Notes: generated from the letters alone by a model not told the origin. 64,000 nucleotides of DNA from PALSA-911 sp963839645 (GCA_963839645.1 CAWIVZ010000008.1:1302001-1366000); one strand, 5' to 3'. Shown: positions 19,134-30,350, counted from the first letter of the stretch. Numbers and translations are program-made.

Positions 19134-19435
19134 CCACCTGCGATGGCGCCAACGACGAGAAACAATTCGGCGCCCCGGGCCACTGCTTCGGGAACCGGGT
19201 CGTCCGGCGGCAGGTGCGACAGATCCTGCTCGCAGGCAAAAAAGCGAACGAAGGGCCGGCGCTGCTGGGTGTTGCGGTCGCGGATGGTGCCCCGCAACAT
19301 CGGATAATCCGCCTCGAGCGCGTCGAGGATGGTTCGTTGGGTTACCGGACCATCCAGGCAGACCCGCACCTCCCGCCCGGTACCTGCCAGCCGGCACAGA
19401 CCGGCCGGAAGCTCAACCCGGATCGTTGCCGTCAT
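19130..19435 (-). CDS. MoaD/ThiS-like ubiquitin-fold protein with C-terminal GG
   Basis: A 101-residue protein starting MTATIRVELPAGLCRLAGTG at 19435. It shows the beta-grasp pattern of MoaD/ThiS proteins (VRVCLDGPVTQRTILDALEADYP) and ends ELFLVVGAIAGG, with the terminal Gly-Gly that is adenylated or thiocarboxylated in sulfur-carrier proteins. Its start overlaps the stop of the BNR-repeat gene upstream (ATGA at 19432-19435), so the two are translated together. No MoaE, ThiF/MoeB or ThiG is visible nearby, so molybdopterin or thiamine synthesis is not supported by context. Its role in this pair is unknown. Confidence 0.8.
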   Translation of the reverse strand: MTATIRVELPAGLCRLAGTGREVRVCLDGPVTQRTILDALEADYPMLRGTIRDRNTQQRRPFVRFFACEQDLSHLPPDDPVPEAVARGAELFLVVGAIAGG

Positions 19436-20547
19436 GGGAGCGTCTGGACCTCGATGGACAGCACGGCGGGAAGGTCGCGCACGATGGCGTGCCAGGTGTC
19501 GCCGGCATCGGGCGAGACGTAGACCTGCCCGCCGGTGGTGCCGAAATAGACGCCACAGGTGTCGAGCGTATCGACCGCCATGGCATCGCGTAGCACATTC
19601 ACGTAGCAATCCCGCTGCGGCAGGCCATTGGTCAGCGGCTCCCAGTCGTTGCCTCCTGTACGGCTGCGATAAACCCGGAGCTGGCCATCGATCGGGAAAT
19701 GTTCGGAATCGCTCTTGATCGGAACGACGTAGAGGGTTTCCGGTTCGTGCGCGTGCACGTCGATGACGAAGCCGAAATCCGTCGGCAGGTTGCCGCTGAT
19801 CTCGTGCCAGCTGTCACCGGCATCGTCCGAGCGCATGACGTCCCAGTGCTTCTGCATGAACAGCGTGCCGGGGCGTGAGGGATGCATGGCGATATGGTGG
19901 ACGCAATGGCCGACTTCCGCGGTCGGATCGGGAATATAGGCGGAGTGGAGGCCGCGGTTGATCGGCTTCCAGGATTGTCCCCCGTCATCGGTGCGGAAGG
20001 CTCCCGCGGCGGAGATGGCAATGAAGATCCGCTCCGGGTTCGTCGGATCGAGCAGGATCGTGTGGAGGCACATGCCGCCCGCGCCCGGCTGCCAGGCGGG
20101 ACCGGTGCCGTGCCGGCGCAGGCCCGAAAGCTCCTGCCAGCTATTGCCGCCGTCGCGGGACTGGAAAAGGGCGGCATCCTCGACACCCGCGTACAGCGTG
20201 TCGGGCGCGCTGAGCGACGGCTCGATATGCCAGACGCGCTTGAACTCCCACGGGTGCGGGGTTCCATCGTACCATTGATGCGTTCCGGGAACGCCGTCGT
20301 ACAGAAAGTTGTTGTCCACCGCGTTCCAGGTGAGGCCGCCATCGTCGGAACGCTGGATGACCTGGCCGAACCAGCTGGATGTTTGCGATGCGTAGATGCG
20401 GCTGGGATCCACGGGAGAACCCTTGAGGTGGAATATCTCCCAGCCGGGAAAGTGCGGACCGGCGACCGACCAGTTCTTGCGCGCGCCGTCCGAGGTGAGG
20501 ATGAACGCCCCTTTGCGGGTGCCGACAAGGAGTTTGACCTGGCTCAT
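19432..20547 (-). CDS. BNR/sialidase-like beta-propeller protein
   Basis: A 371-residue protein with repeated Asp-box/BNR motifs: SDDGGLTWNAV, SRDGGNSWQEL, TDDGGQSWKPI, SDDAGDSWHEI, SRTGGNDWEPL and SPDAGDTWHAI, spaced as in a six- or seven-bladed propeller. There is no signal peptide (MSQVKLLVGTRKGAFILTSDG), so it is probably cytosolic, unlike true sialidases, and the arginine triad expected of a sialidase is not apparent. A strong AAAGGA ribosome binding site precedes the ATG. It is translationally coupled to the MoaD-like gene downstream. Databases often name such proteins glycosyl hydrolase, but a binding or scaffold role is as likely. Confidence 0.82.
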   Translation of the reverse strand: MSQVKLLVGTRKGAFILTSDGARKNWSVAGPHFPGWEIFHLKGSPVDPSRIYASQTSSWFGQVIQRSDDGGLTWNAVDNNFLYDGVPGTHQWYDGTPHPWEFKRVWHIEPSLSAPDTLYAGVEDAALFQSRDGGNSWQELSGLRRHGTGPAWQPGAGGMCLHTILLDPTNPERIFIAISAAGAFRTDDGGQSWKPINRGLHSAYIPDPTAEVGHCVHHIAMHPSRPGTLFMQKHWDVMRSDDAGDSWHEISGNLPTDFGFVIDVHAHEPETLYVVPIKSDSEHFPIDGQLRVYRSRTGGNDWEPLTNGLPQRDCYVNVLRDAMAVDTLDTCGVYFGTTGGQVYVSPDAGDTWHAIVRDLPAVLSIEVQTLP

Positions 20548-20774
20548 TGTTTTCCTTTCGACGCTCTGACGGTTGAAGCGAACGGCGGGAGACCATTGGT
20601 TTCAACAGCGGCCGGCTCCCGCGAGAACGGCTCCGCACGTTTGGCTGCAATATTACGCCAGGAGCAAACGGGATGCGGTAATGTTTTCGTGGCGCGTGCG
20701 CCACGGGAGAGGCTTCGTGCCGGTTACTAAAGGCTTTTCCGGCGGCGTGGCGGGCGCGGGCCGGCTCGCATGGA

Positions 20775-23405
20775 TCAAGGGGATGACGATCCACTTGCCG
20801 GCTGTGGCGGCGTCGACGACGCCGGAGGCAGCGCCGTTCGGGGCGTTTCGGGCGACGGCTGGCTATTGCCTACCTCGATCGGCCACAGGAGTTCCCCCGC
20901 GCCCAGCGCGTCGCGCACGGTGATCGTCCAGGTTCCCGGCCTGTCGTTCAGCGCCAGCCTCAGCTGCCAGCGCCCCTTGCCGCCGCGCAGCGGCACATTG
21001 GCGCCGTAGGGCTCCAGTATCCGCCCGCTGGGATCGCGCACCTCCACATGCAGCACCGGCTGAGCCGCCGGGCTCGGCCCCGCCTGACCCAGCTGGAAGT
21101 TCACGATGTCACCCAACTTCGCCGTGCGCGGACCGTTCAGCACCGGCTTCGGCAGCTTCGCCGGCGACAGCGCCAGCACCGCCGGCGTCGCGGGATCCAA
21201 CTGGATCGGAAACCGCGTTCCCTGCTCCGCCACCGCCAAGCCGCGCAGATCCGTCCGCCAGGCCGGCTTGGCCAGCCGCAGCACCGCCGGGCGCACGGGG
21301 CCGAGTTCGACCCCCTTCGCCGGCAGATCGCGCAGCAGCCCGACGATCGTCACCGCGCCATTGCGGAACTGGCGCACATCCACATCGTGCATCACCGTGC
21401 CGTCCGGTGTCTCCACGCTGAACATCGGCGTCAGGCCGGCATCGCGCAGCGCGTCCGTGAAGGGCGCGGCCGGTGCGTCCGCGGCGGGCGGTTCGTCGCG
21501 CCGCAAGGCCTCGATCAGCCGGACCCGGTCTCCCAGGCCCGCGAGAGCCGGCTGGGCCCGCTGGCGGCCATGCCCGTCGTATTCGCCCGGCACCACATCT
21601 GCCAGCACGACACCGCCGCGCCGCGCGAAACGCATGACCGCCGCCGCCTCCCGGTCCGACAGCGCCAGCACATGCGGCAGCACCAGCAGCCGGATGCCGC
21701 GCGCCTCCAGCGCCCCATCGGCGAGCAGTTCCGGGCTCAGCCAATGCGGTTGCAAGCCGTCATGCTGCAGCAGCGCCGCGGACCGGCGCATCGCCGCCCG
21801 CAACGGGCTGTCGAAAGACTCCCGCTCCGAGTCGCGAACGGTCCATGGCTGGGTATCCGCCTTCACGTCCAGCAGCCAGGCCACGCGGTAGCTGGCCGGT
21901 GAATACAGGATCGCCACCGGGTCGCGCGCCAGGCGGCTGGCGATCAGCTGGGCGCCGATCCCGTCGCGCATTTCGGTGTAGAGGCCGGTCATCTCCAGGC
22001 CGCGCGGGCCCGGCGTGCCGTCGGGCGCCACGGTGGCGTTGTTCTCGTCCCAGATCGCGGTTCCGCGCTGGCCCAGCAGGACCTCGTGCCAGAGGCGGTG
22101 GAATTCCCGCGGGCCGGTGGCGAAGCCGGTGGACAGGGTGATCAGCGCCGGGTTCAGCGACAGCGCGATCTCCACGCTGTTGTGCATGTCGTACATCTCG
22201 AGCACGTCGGCCGCATGCGCCAGCCGGGTGAAGTCATAGCCGCCCCAACCCGGTGCCTGCATACCCTCGATCCCGGCCCGCGCCCGCGGATCGGCGGCAT
22301 GCACCGCGTTCGTGCCCTGGCGCAGCGCGCGGAAGAACGCCTCGTCCATCCATTCCTTGAAATCCGACCAGGCCGAGTAGTTTCCGTCCGTGCGCGCCAC
22401 CGTCGCCTCGGTCGTCGGCGGCACGACGTCCTCCCAGCTGGCGAACGTCGTGCCCCATTGCCGGTTCAGTGCCGCCAGCGACGGATAGCGGCTGCGCAGC
22501 CATAGGCGCATCCCTGCCAGGGATGGCGGCGACATATCGAAATCCCAGTTCGCCGCCAGATCGGCGATGCCGATCTCGTCGCCCAGGTTGTAGAAAAGCG
22601 GCCGGTAGCGCCCGTAGATCCGGACATGCTGGGCCAGCCTGGCATCGATCCGCGCCTGCCAGACCGGGTCCGACAGGCTCGGCTCCCGCATCCGCACCGC
22701 CGGATCGGCGGGGTTTTCCCGGTATAGCCGGCGGGCTTCGTCGAACAGCCAGGTCACCGGTTTGCCCGGCCGCCAGCGATGATACGGCGCGTAGAAATCG
22801 GTCGCGATGTTCTCGATATACGGCGCCAGGTCGGCCGCCAGCAGGGGCGCCATCGCCTTGGCCGCATCCTCGGCGGTCAGTTCCTTGTCGCGTGTCCCGA
22901 ACACCTTGTTCGCGGTGATCCCCAGCGGGCGCAGAGCCATCAGCTGCTTCTCGCTCAGGCTCGGCCACATGATCGTCTGCCAATCGGCCCAGCCATCCTC
23001 CGGCGGCGGCACCACGAAATCGGCGGCCGCCGTGCTGTCCTTGCCGGCCAGCCGCAGCGTGCCGCTCAGCCGGTTCGCGGTGGCGACCACCCGGCTCAGA
23101 TCGAGCTGCACCGCCACCGCCCCGCCCGGCGCCAGCCGCACCGGCATGACCCGGTGCTCCACTATCCGGCCGAGCGCGTCGGTCCAATCCAGCGTCAGAG
23201 TGCCGGAGGCAGGGCCGGCCGGCATACCCGCCACCGGCGGACCGGCGCGATAGAGGAACTGGGCCGTCGTCCCCCGCTCCAGCCGTCCCTTCGGCGGTTC
23301 CAGCGTATCGGCGCACGCCGCGTGGGCGGCGAAAATCCCCCCGCAGAGCATGCCGAGCCGGCAAAGGTTGAACAGGAACCGCATGGGCCGACGAAATATC
23401 CGCAT
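20775..23405 (-). CDS. Exported beta-galactosidase-like (GH42-type) glycoside hydrolase
   Basis: An 876-residue protein with an N-terminal signal peptide (about residues 8-32, ending AHAACA). After an N-terminal beta domain, a TIM barrel (about 150-480) follows. It includes YRPLFYNLGDEIGIADLAANWDF, where the GDE Glu is the likely acid/base, and the WGTTFASWEDVVPP block typical of GH42. A flavodoxin-like trimerisation-type domain (about 510-640, IRLLVLPHVLALSDREAAAVMRF) and C-terminal beta domains come next. The last 30 residues are Pro/Ser-rich. It would act in the periplasm or outside the cell, perhaps trimming a polysaccharide; the nucleophile is not assigned here. Confidence 0.75.
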   Translation of the reverse strand: MRIFRRPMRFLFNLCRLGMLCGGIFAAHAACADTLEPPKGRLERGTTAQFLYRAGPPVAGMPAGPASGTLTLDWTDALGRIVEHRVMPVRLAPGGAVAVQLDLSRVVATANRLSGTLRLAGKDSTAAADFVVPPPEDGWADWQTIMWPSLSEKQLMALRPLGITANKVFGTRDKELTAEDAAKAMAPLLAADLAPYIENIATDFYAPYHRWRPGKPVTWLFDEARRLYRENPADPAVRMREPSLSDPVWQARIDARLAQHVRIYGRYRPLFYNLGDEIGIADLAANWDFDMSPPSLAGMRLWLRSRYPSLAALNRQWGTTFASWEDVVPPTTEATVARTDGNYSAWSDFKEWMDEAFFRALRQGTNAVHAADPRARAGIEGMQAPGWGGYDFTRLAHAADVLEMYDMHNSVEIALSLNPALITLSTGFATGPREFHRLWHEVLLGQRGTAIWDENNATVAPDGTPGPRGLEMTGLYTEMRDGIGAQLIASRLARDPVAILYSPASYRVAWLLDVKADTQPWTVRDSERESFDSPLRAAMRRSAALLQHDGLQPHWLSPELLADGALEARGIRLLVLPHVLALSDREAAAVMRFARRGGVVLADVVPGEYDGHGRQRAQPALAGLGDRVRLIEALRRDEPPAADAPAAPFTDALRDAGLTPMFSVETPDGTVMHDVDVRQFRNGAVTIVGLLRDLPAKGVELGPVRPAVLRLAKPAWRTDLRGLAVAEQGTRFPIQLDPATPAVLALSPAKLPKPVLNGPRTAKLGDIVNFQLGQAGPSPAAQPVLHVEVRDPSGRILEPYGANVPLRGGKGRWQLRLALNDRPGTWTITVRDALGAGELLWPIEVGNSQPSPETPRTALPPASSTPPQPASGSSSP

Positions 23406-23584
23406 GGGGGCAGACTACCCCGCCGACGCGCCGACATGAAGCGCCGCCCACCCCGCAATATCCACCCGAGCCCCGGGTATCGACGCCTCGATCCGCCGTC
23501 TCACGCTTGATTGAAGCAGCAACTGCGTCATTGTGGGGCTTCGGGCGACATCGATGAACGCCCTGAACGGAAAGAGCCCCACCC

Positions 23585-24166
23585 ATGTCCGAGACAATCG
23601 AACACGCCAAGGAAGGCCTGGAGGAAGCCCATCACGCCGCCCAGCATGGCCGCGACAGCGCCGCGCCCAAGATCGCGGTCGTCATCGCCGTGCTCGCCGC
23701 GGCGCTGGCGCTGGCCGAGATGGGGGAGAAAAGCTCCCAGAACGCCTATCTCACGCACCATATCGGCGTCTCCGACGACTGGAACTTCTTCCAGGCGAAG
23801 AACGCCCGCGCGACGGTTCGCAACGCCGAGGCCAACCTGCTGGAAAGCCTGCCCAATGCCGCCGATCCGGCGATCGCCAAGAAGATCGCCGCGGCACGGG
23901 AAACCGAGGCGCGCCTGCGCGACGACCCCAAGGGCGGCGACGGCATGAAGCAGCTGGTCGAGAACGCCCAGCACCAGACCGAGCAACGCGATCACGCCTT
24001 CCACCGTTATCACCAGTTCGAATTCGTGGTCGGTGCCCTGCAGATCGCCATCGTTCTGACGTCGGTGTCGGTGGTGACGCGGGTGCGCTGGCTGGCTTGG
24101 ACCGGCGGCTGTGTTGGCCTGCTGGCGAGCAGCTACGGCCTTGCCGTCGCACTCGGCGCCGTCTGA
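23585..24166 (+). CDS. DUF4337-like membrane protein
   Basis: A 193-residue protein with one N-terminal membrane segment (about residues 28-45, PKIAVVIAVLAAALALAEM), a soluble mostly helical middle, and two C-terminal hydrophobic segments (about 145-162 and 168-190). The pattern GEKSSQNAYLTHHIGVSDDWNFFQAKNARAT resembles DUF4337 proteins, whose function is unknown. It stands alone, divergent from the GH42-like gene, and its ribosome binding site is weak. Confidence 0.75.
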   Translation: MSETIEHAKEGLEEAHHAAQHGRDSAAPKIAVVIAVLAAALALAEMGEKSSQNAYLTHHIGVSDDWNFFQAKNARATVRNAEANLLESLPNAADPAIAKKIAAARETEARLRDDPKGGDGMKQLVENAQHQTEQRDHAFHRYHQFEFVVGALQIAIVLTSVSVVTRVRWLAWTGGCVGLLASSYGLAVALGAV

Positions 24167-24198
24167 CACGATGCGTCCCCAGTCAGGGTGATATCGCC

Positions 24199-24897
24199 CT
24201 AACCGCCTGGAACCGCTTCGCTCTCGCTGCGCGATGACGAGGCCGCAGCCGGAGCCGATCCGGGCGGCACTCCGGCGTCTCCGGCGGAAGCGGCAGCCGG
24301 CGCCGGCAGCCGCATGACAACCAGGGTTCCCTGTCCCGGCCGGGGTTCAACCTGCAGCGTGCCGCCATGCAACGCGACGATGCGCTCGGCGGTTCGCAGC
24401 GCCGCTTCCTGCGCCAGCCGGTCCGGCCCCTGTCCATCATCCAGTACGGCGATCTGGACGCGCCCGCCATGGACGGTGCCGCCCACCAGCACCTTGCCGC
24501 AGGGCGAATGCCCGATGGCGTTCTCCAGCATCTCGATCAGGGCGCGGCGAAATCCGTGCGGGTCGGCCCGAACCTCCAGATCCGGCTGGATCGCGATCTG
24601 CAGCCGGACCCGGTTGCCGGCCGCCAGCCCATCCACCTGACGCAGGGCCTCGCGCGCTTCGAACTCGACATCCAGCAGGCTGGACCCGAACGAGGCGATG
24701 AACGGCTCCCGCGGCGCGCCGGGCTCGTTCCCGCCGGGGGCGGCGTTCCACGCCCCGTCAGACCGACCACGCCGGGCCCTGGCCCGATCGCGCCGGACCG
24801 CCGATACGCCGGCGCGAACCGCCAGCGCCGAACCGGTGCCAATAACGGCCGCAAGGGGCCAAAGATCGATGGGTATCGGCAAATACACGGGGGCCAT
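24199..24897 (-). CDS. Membrane-anchored HATPase (histidine-kinase-like ATP-binding) protein without a phosphoacceptor domain
   Basis: A 232-residue protein. One N-terminal hydrophobic stretch (LWPLAAVIGTGSALAVRAG) is followed by a basic linker. The GHKL ATP-binding domain has the N-box EMLENAIGHSP, G1 box LDDGQGPD and G2 region LHGGTLQVEPRPGQGTLVVMRLP. No HisKA helix with an H-E-x-x motif is seen and no response regulator is adjacent. It may be a truncated kinase, an anti-sigma-like kinase or a phosphatase. The tail is Ala/Ser-rich and of low complexity. Confidence 0.7.
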   Translation of the reverse strand: MAPVYLPIPIDLWPLAAVIGTGSALAVRAGVSAVRRDRARARRGRSDGAWNAAPGGNEPGAPREPFIASFGSSLLDVEFEAREALRQVDGLAAGNRVRLQIAIQPDLEVRADPHGFRRALIEMLENAIGHSPCGKVLVGGTVHGGRVQIAVLDDGQGPDRLAQEAALRTAERIVALHGGTLQVEPRPGQGTLVVMRLPAPAAASAGDAGVPPGSAPAAASSSRSESEAVPGG

Positions 24898-25016
24898 CCG
24901 TCCAATCCGCTACGGAGCCCCAATTTGAGACGTTAAACATTGCCAAATCCTGTAGCGCGCGCACGAATTAACCCGCCGCCCGCCAGGGCGTATCAGCGCG
25001 CGCCCGGAGCGGACCC

Positions 25017-25853
25017 TCAGCCGGCCGGAAATCCGTAGAGCCGGGCGGGATTGTCCACCAGGATGCGCTGGCGGATCGCCGCGTCCGGAACCCATTCGAA
25101 GAACTGGTCCAGCAGCGCCCCCGCCTCCGGCATCGGCGCCTTCATGCTGCTGTGCGGCCAGTCCGTGCCCCACACGCAGCGCTCCGGCGCCGCCGCCACC
25201 AGCGCCCGCACATTCGGGCCGGTATCCGTCCAGGGGTGGCCGGCCGAGGACGCGCGATAGGAACAGGTCTTCACCCAGGCATTGCCGCTGTCCAACAGCC
25301 GCAGCAGCGCCTGGAACTGCGGGTGCGCGGTGCCCAGCGCCGCCTTCACGCCGCCGATGTGATCGACCACCACCGGCACCGGCAGCTTCGCCAGCACCGG
25401 CGCGATGCCGGCCAGTGTCTCGCCGTCGGCATAGACCTGAATGTGCCAGCCCAGCGGCGCCAGGCGCTTCGCCATAGCCTCCAGCTGCTCCACCGGCGTG
25501 CCGTTGCCGGAAACCAGATTGAACCGCGCGCCGCGGATGCCCTCATCCGCCAGCCGCCGCAGCGCCGCGTCGTCGAACCGGTCGTCGATCACCGCCACCC
25601 CGACCGCGCGATGCCGGCCAAACCGCGCGATCGCGTCCAGGGTCACACGGTTGTCGGTCCCGTATGGACTAGGCGTCACGATCACCATCCGCTCCAGCCC
25701 GACCGTCGCGGCCAGCGCCAGATAATCCTCCACCAACGCGAGCGGCGGCTCGTAGTGCCGGCCGGGATCGAGCGGGAATTTGTCGAACGGACCGAAGATA
25801 TGGAAATGGCAGTCGGCCGAAAGTTTCGGCGCCTTCACCTTGGGCGCGGGCAT
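25017..25853 (-). CDS. Amidohydrolase, 2-pyrone-4,6-dicarboxylate lactonase (LigI)-like
   Basis: A 278-residue metal-dependent hydrolase (amidohydrolase_2). It begins near ADCHFHIFGPFDKFPLDPGR, with the His-x-His of the metal site, and continues with VVVDHIGGVKAALG and the C-terminal GTDWPHSSMKAPMP containing the active-site Asp. LigI opens the lactone of 2-pyrone-4,6-dicarboxylate in the protocatechuate 4,5-cleavage pathway. No other lig gene is seen, so only membership in the LigI-type family is firm. It lies 18 bases downstream of the glycosyltransferase gene end boundary region and shares its strand. Confidence 0.82.
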   Translation of the reverse strand: MPAPKVKAPKLSADCHFHIFGPFDKFPLDPGRHYEPPLALVEDYLALAATVGLERMVIVTPSPYGTDNRVTLDAIARFGRHRAVGVAVIDDRFDDAALRRLADEGIRGARFNLVSGNGTPVEQLEAMAKRLAPLGWHIQVYADGETLAGIAPVLAKLPVPVVVDHIGGVKAALGTAHPQFQALLRLLDSGNAWVKTCSYRASSAGHPWTDTGPNVRALVAAAPERCVWGTDWPHSSMKAPMPEAGALLDQFFEWVPDAAIRQRILVDNPARLYGFPAG

Positions 25854-25870
25854 GCGGGCAGTCTCCCCTT

Positions 25871-26926
25871 TTATGGATGGTCGGATCCATGATCCGGGGA
25901 AGTATACCCGCTATCGGGCCTGAACGAATGCCCCGCCCCGGCAACCGGTGCCGCCGCATCTCCGACAAAGCTGGGGCTGAAGCGCTCGACGATATACAGC
26001 GGCCGGCGCTTGGTTTCGTTGAACACCCGACCGAGATATTCGCCGATCACGCCCAGCGTCATCAGCTGGATGCCGCCCAGGAACAGCACCACCGTCATCA
26101 GGCTGGGATAACCGGCGACCGGGTTGCCGAACAGGATCGTCTTGATGACGACCTGCCCGCCGAACACGACCGCCGCCAGCGCGACGCCGAGGCCCAGATA
26201 GGTCGCGATCTTCAGCGGCAGGACCGTGAAGCTGGTGATGCCCTCGATGGCGAGGCTCCACAGCTTGGGATAGTTCCATTTGGTCTGGCCGGCATGGCGC
26301 GGCGCCCGGTTGTACGGCACCGCCTTGGACGGAAATCCGACCCAGGCGAACAGCCCCTTCATGAAGCGGTGCTGCTCGCGCATCTGCAGCAGCGCATCCA
26401 CCACGCGCCGGCTCATCAGCCGGAAATCGCCGGTGTTGCGCGGCAGCCTTGTGCCGCCGACATTTTGCATCAGGCGGTAGAAAAGATCGGCGGTGGTCCG
26501 CTTCAGCCAGGTCTCGCCCTCGCGAACCCGGCGCTGGGCGTAGACCATGTCGAAACCTTCCCGCCAGCCGGCAACGAGCTCGGGGATCAGTTCGGGCGGG
26601 TCCTGCAGGTCGGCATCGATCACGATCACCGCCTCGCCGCGCGCATGGTCGAGGCCGGCCGTGGTCGCGATCTCCTTGCCGAAATTGCGCGACAGATTGA
26701 CCAGGGCGATATGCGCGTCGGCCTCGCGCAGCTGCCGCAGCAGCGGCCAGGTGCGATCGCGGCTGCCGTCGTTGACATAGACGACTTCCCAGGCGCCGAG
26801 CCGGTTCATCACGCCGGCCAGCCGGCGATGGAATTCCGCGATCCCGTCCGCCTCATCGTATACCGGCACAACGACGGAATAGCGCGGCGGGTCGCTGGCG
26901 ACGGATCGTCGTGCCGGGAAATTCAC
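25871..26926 (-). CDS. GtrB/ArnC-like membrane glycosyltransferase family 2
   Basis: A 351-residue protein beginning with a GTG codon. The GT2 domain shows YSVVVPVYDEADGIAEF, VVYVNDGSRDRTW, and the DxD metal site in VIVIDADLQDPPELIPEL, followed by NTGDFRLMSRRVVDAL and the QTKWNYPKLWSLAIEGI acceptor region. Two C-terminal membrane helices (about 245-270 and 285-310) precede YLGRVFNETKRRPLYIVE, which is typical for undecaprenyl-phosphate glucosyl- or aminoarabinosyl-transferases. It probably loads a sugar on undecaprenyl phosphate for envelope glycan modification. No flippase partner (GtrA) is seen next to it. Confidence 0.88.
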   Translation of the reverse strand: MNFPARRSVASDPPRYSVVVPVYDEADGIAEFHRRLAGVMNRLGAWEVVYVNDGSRDRTWPLLRQLREADAHIALVNLSRNFGKEIATTAGLDHARGEAVIVIDADLQDPPELIPELVAGWREGFDMVYAQRRVREGETWLKRTTADLFYRLMQNVGGTRLPRNTGDFRLMSRRVVDALLQMREQHRFMKGLFAWVGFPSKAVPYNRAPRHAGQTKWNYPKLWSLAIEGITSFTVLPLKIATYLGLGVALAAVVFGGQVVIKTILFGNPVAGYPSLMTVVLFLGGIQLMTLGVIGEYLGRVFNETKRRPLYIVERFSPSFVGDAAAPVAGAGHSFRPDSGYTSPDHGSDHP

Positions 26927-27065
26927 ATCCAGCCCCCATTCGTGCAGGGCGCCTGGCGGCGATGCCGCGCATGGGTGATGCCCGAATGGTTTATGGCGGG
27001 TAAATATTGCCGATACGTTAATTCCGCCTATTCCGGCGGCAACGCCTTCGGCCCGTCAGCCCCGA

Positions 27066-28214
27066 TCAGGCGCCGTTCGCCCCGCGGCCTTCGAAGAACT
27101 CCTTCACCTTGGTGAAGAACCCCTCGCTTTCGGGATGCCCGGTCTTGTGGCCCTGGCTTTCCGCCTCGAACGCCTCCAGCAGCTCGCGCTGCTTGCGGGT
27201 CAGGTGCAGCGGCGTTTCCACCGCCACCTGCACATACAGGTCGCCGCGCGACGTGCTGCGCAGCACCGAGAACCCCTTGCCGCGCAAGCGGAACTGGTCG
27301 CCGGTCTGGGTGCCCGGGGGGATCTTCATCTTGGCGCGCGAGCCGTCGATCACCGGCACCTCGACCTCGCCGCCAAGCGCAGCCTGGGTCATGCGCAGCG
27401 GCAGGCGGATCAGCAAATTGGCGCCCTCGCGCTGGAACAGTTCATGCGCGCGCACGCCCACATGCACATAAAGGTCGCCGCTCGGCGCCCCCGCGGGACC
27501 GGCCTCGCCCTCGCCGGCCAGGCGGATGCGGGTCCCGTCCTCCACCCCGGCTGGAATGGATACCTGCAAGGTGCGTTCGCGCTGCACGGTGCCCTGGCCC
27601 TGGCAGATCCGGCAGGGATTGCTGATCACCCGCCCGGCGCCGCCGCAGGTCGGGCAGGTCCGCTCGATCATGAAGAAGCCCTGCTGCGCCCGCACCTTGC
27701 CCTGGCCGTTGCAGGTCCCGCAGGTCAGGTTGGCGCGCGACTTGTCGGCCGAGCCGGTGCCGTCGCAGGTTTCGCAGGCCAGCCGGGTCGGCACGCGCAG
27801 GGTGGTCTTGGTGCCGGCGAAGGCCTCGGTAAGGTCGATCTCGACCTGCGCGCGCAGGTCCGAGCCGCCGCGCGCCCGTCCGCCGCCGCCGCGCCGCCCG
27901 GTGAAATCGCCGAACATCTGGTCGAAGATGTCGCCCAGCCCGCCGCCATCGGTGAAGTTGAACCCGCCCGCGCCGGGACCGCCGCCCTGCTCGAAGGCGG
28001 CATGGCCGTAGCGGTCGTACGCCGCGCGCTTCTGGTCGTCCTTCAGAATGTCATAGGCCTCGCTCAATTCCTTGAACTTGGCCTCCGCCGCCTTGTTGTT
28101 CGGATTGCGGTCGGGGTGGTGCTGCATCGCCAGCTTGCGGTACGCCTTCTTCAGGTCGTCCGCGCTGGCGTCGCGCGCCACCCCCAGGGTCGTGTAATAA
28201 TCCGCCTTTGCCAT
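27066..28214 (-). CDS. dnaJ: Chaperone DnaJ
   Basis: A 382-residue full-length type I DnaJ. The J domain (residues 1-70) has the HPD motif in MQHHPDRNPNNKAAEA. A Gly/Phe-rich linker follows (about 75-110). The zinc domain has four CxxCxGxG-type repeats (CETCDGTG, CGTCNGQG, CPTCGGAG, CRICQGQG). The C-terminal substrate domains end near ELLEAFEAESQGH. It stimulates the DnaK ATPase and delivers unfolded clients. An AAGGA ribosome binding site lies upstream of ATG. It follows dnaK, but a strong hairpin with a T-rich tail sits between the two genes. Confidence 0.97.
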   Translation of the reverse strand: MAKADYYTTLGVARDASADDLKKAYRKLAMQHHPDRNPNNKAAEAKFKELSEAYDILKDDQKRAAYDRYGHAAFEQGGGPGAGGFNFTDGGGLGDIFDQMFGDFTGRRGGGGRARGGSDLRAQVEIDLTEAFAGTKTTLRVPTRLACETCDGTGSADKSRANLTCGTCNGQGKVRAQQGFFMIERTCPTCGGAGRVISNPCRICQGQGTVQRERTLQVSIPAGVEDGTRIRLAGEGEAGPAGAPSGDLYVHVGVRAHELFQREGANLLIRLPLRMTQAALGGEVEVPVIDGSRAKMKIPPGTQTGDQFRLRGKGFSVLRSTSRGDLYVQVAVETPLHLTRKQRELLEAFEAESQGHKTGHPESEGFFTKVKEFFEGRGANGA

Positions 28215-28277
28215 ATCCGTCCTTCTGGATCAGCCCGCTCGCCTGGCACTGACCCGTTATCCTGGGCCTTAACAGAA

Positions 28278-28310
28278 TCGCGCCCGCCTTCGGATGAAGC
28301 GCGGGCGCGA
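28278..28310 (-). terminator. Intrinsic terminator or attenuator between dnaK and dnaJ
   Basis: On the minus strand TCGCGCCCGC and CTTC pair with GAAG and GCGGGCGCGA around an ATCC loop, with one bulged base. TTCTGTT follows. This is a long GC-rich stem with a T-rich tail in the 136-base dnaK-dnaJ gap. It would lower dnaJ expression relative to dnaK, or protect the dnaK mRNA 3' end. Confidence 0.75.
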
Positions 28311-28350
28311 CCTTGGTTAGATGATCGTGTTCAGGGGCTACCTGACGAGA

Positions 28351-30282
<1,932 letters not shown>

Positions 30283-30350
30283 TCTGTTTTCCTTTCAGCG
30301 GAAGCGTGCAGCCCGAAGCACCACACGCGTCCCTATGGTTTAACGTCAGA

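Noticed and set aside
19432..20547. True sialidase for the BNR-repeat protein
   Set aside because: No signal peptide and no clear arginine triad; Asp-box repeats alone only indicate a propeller.
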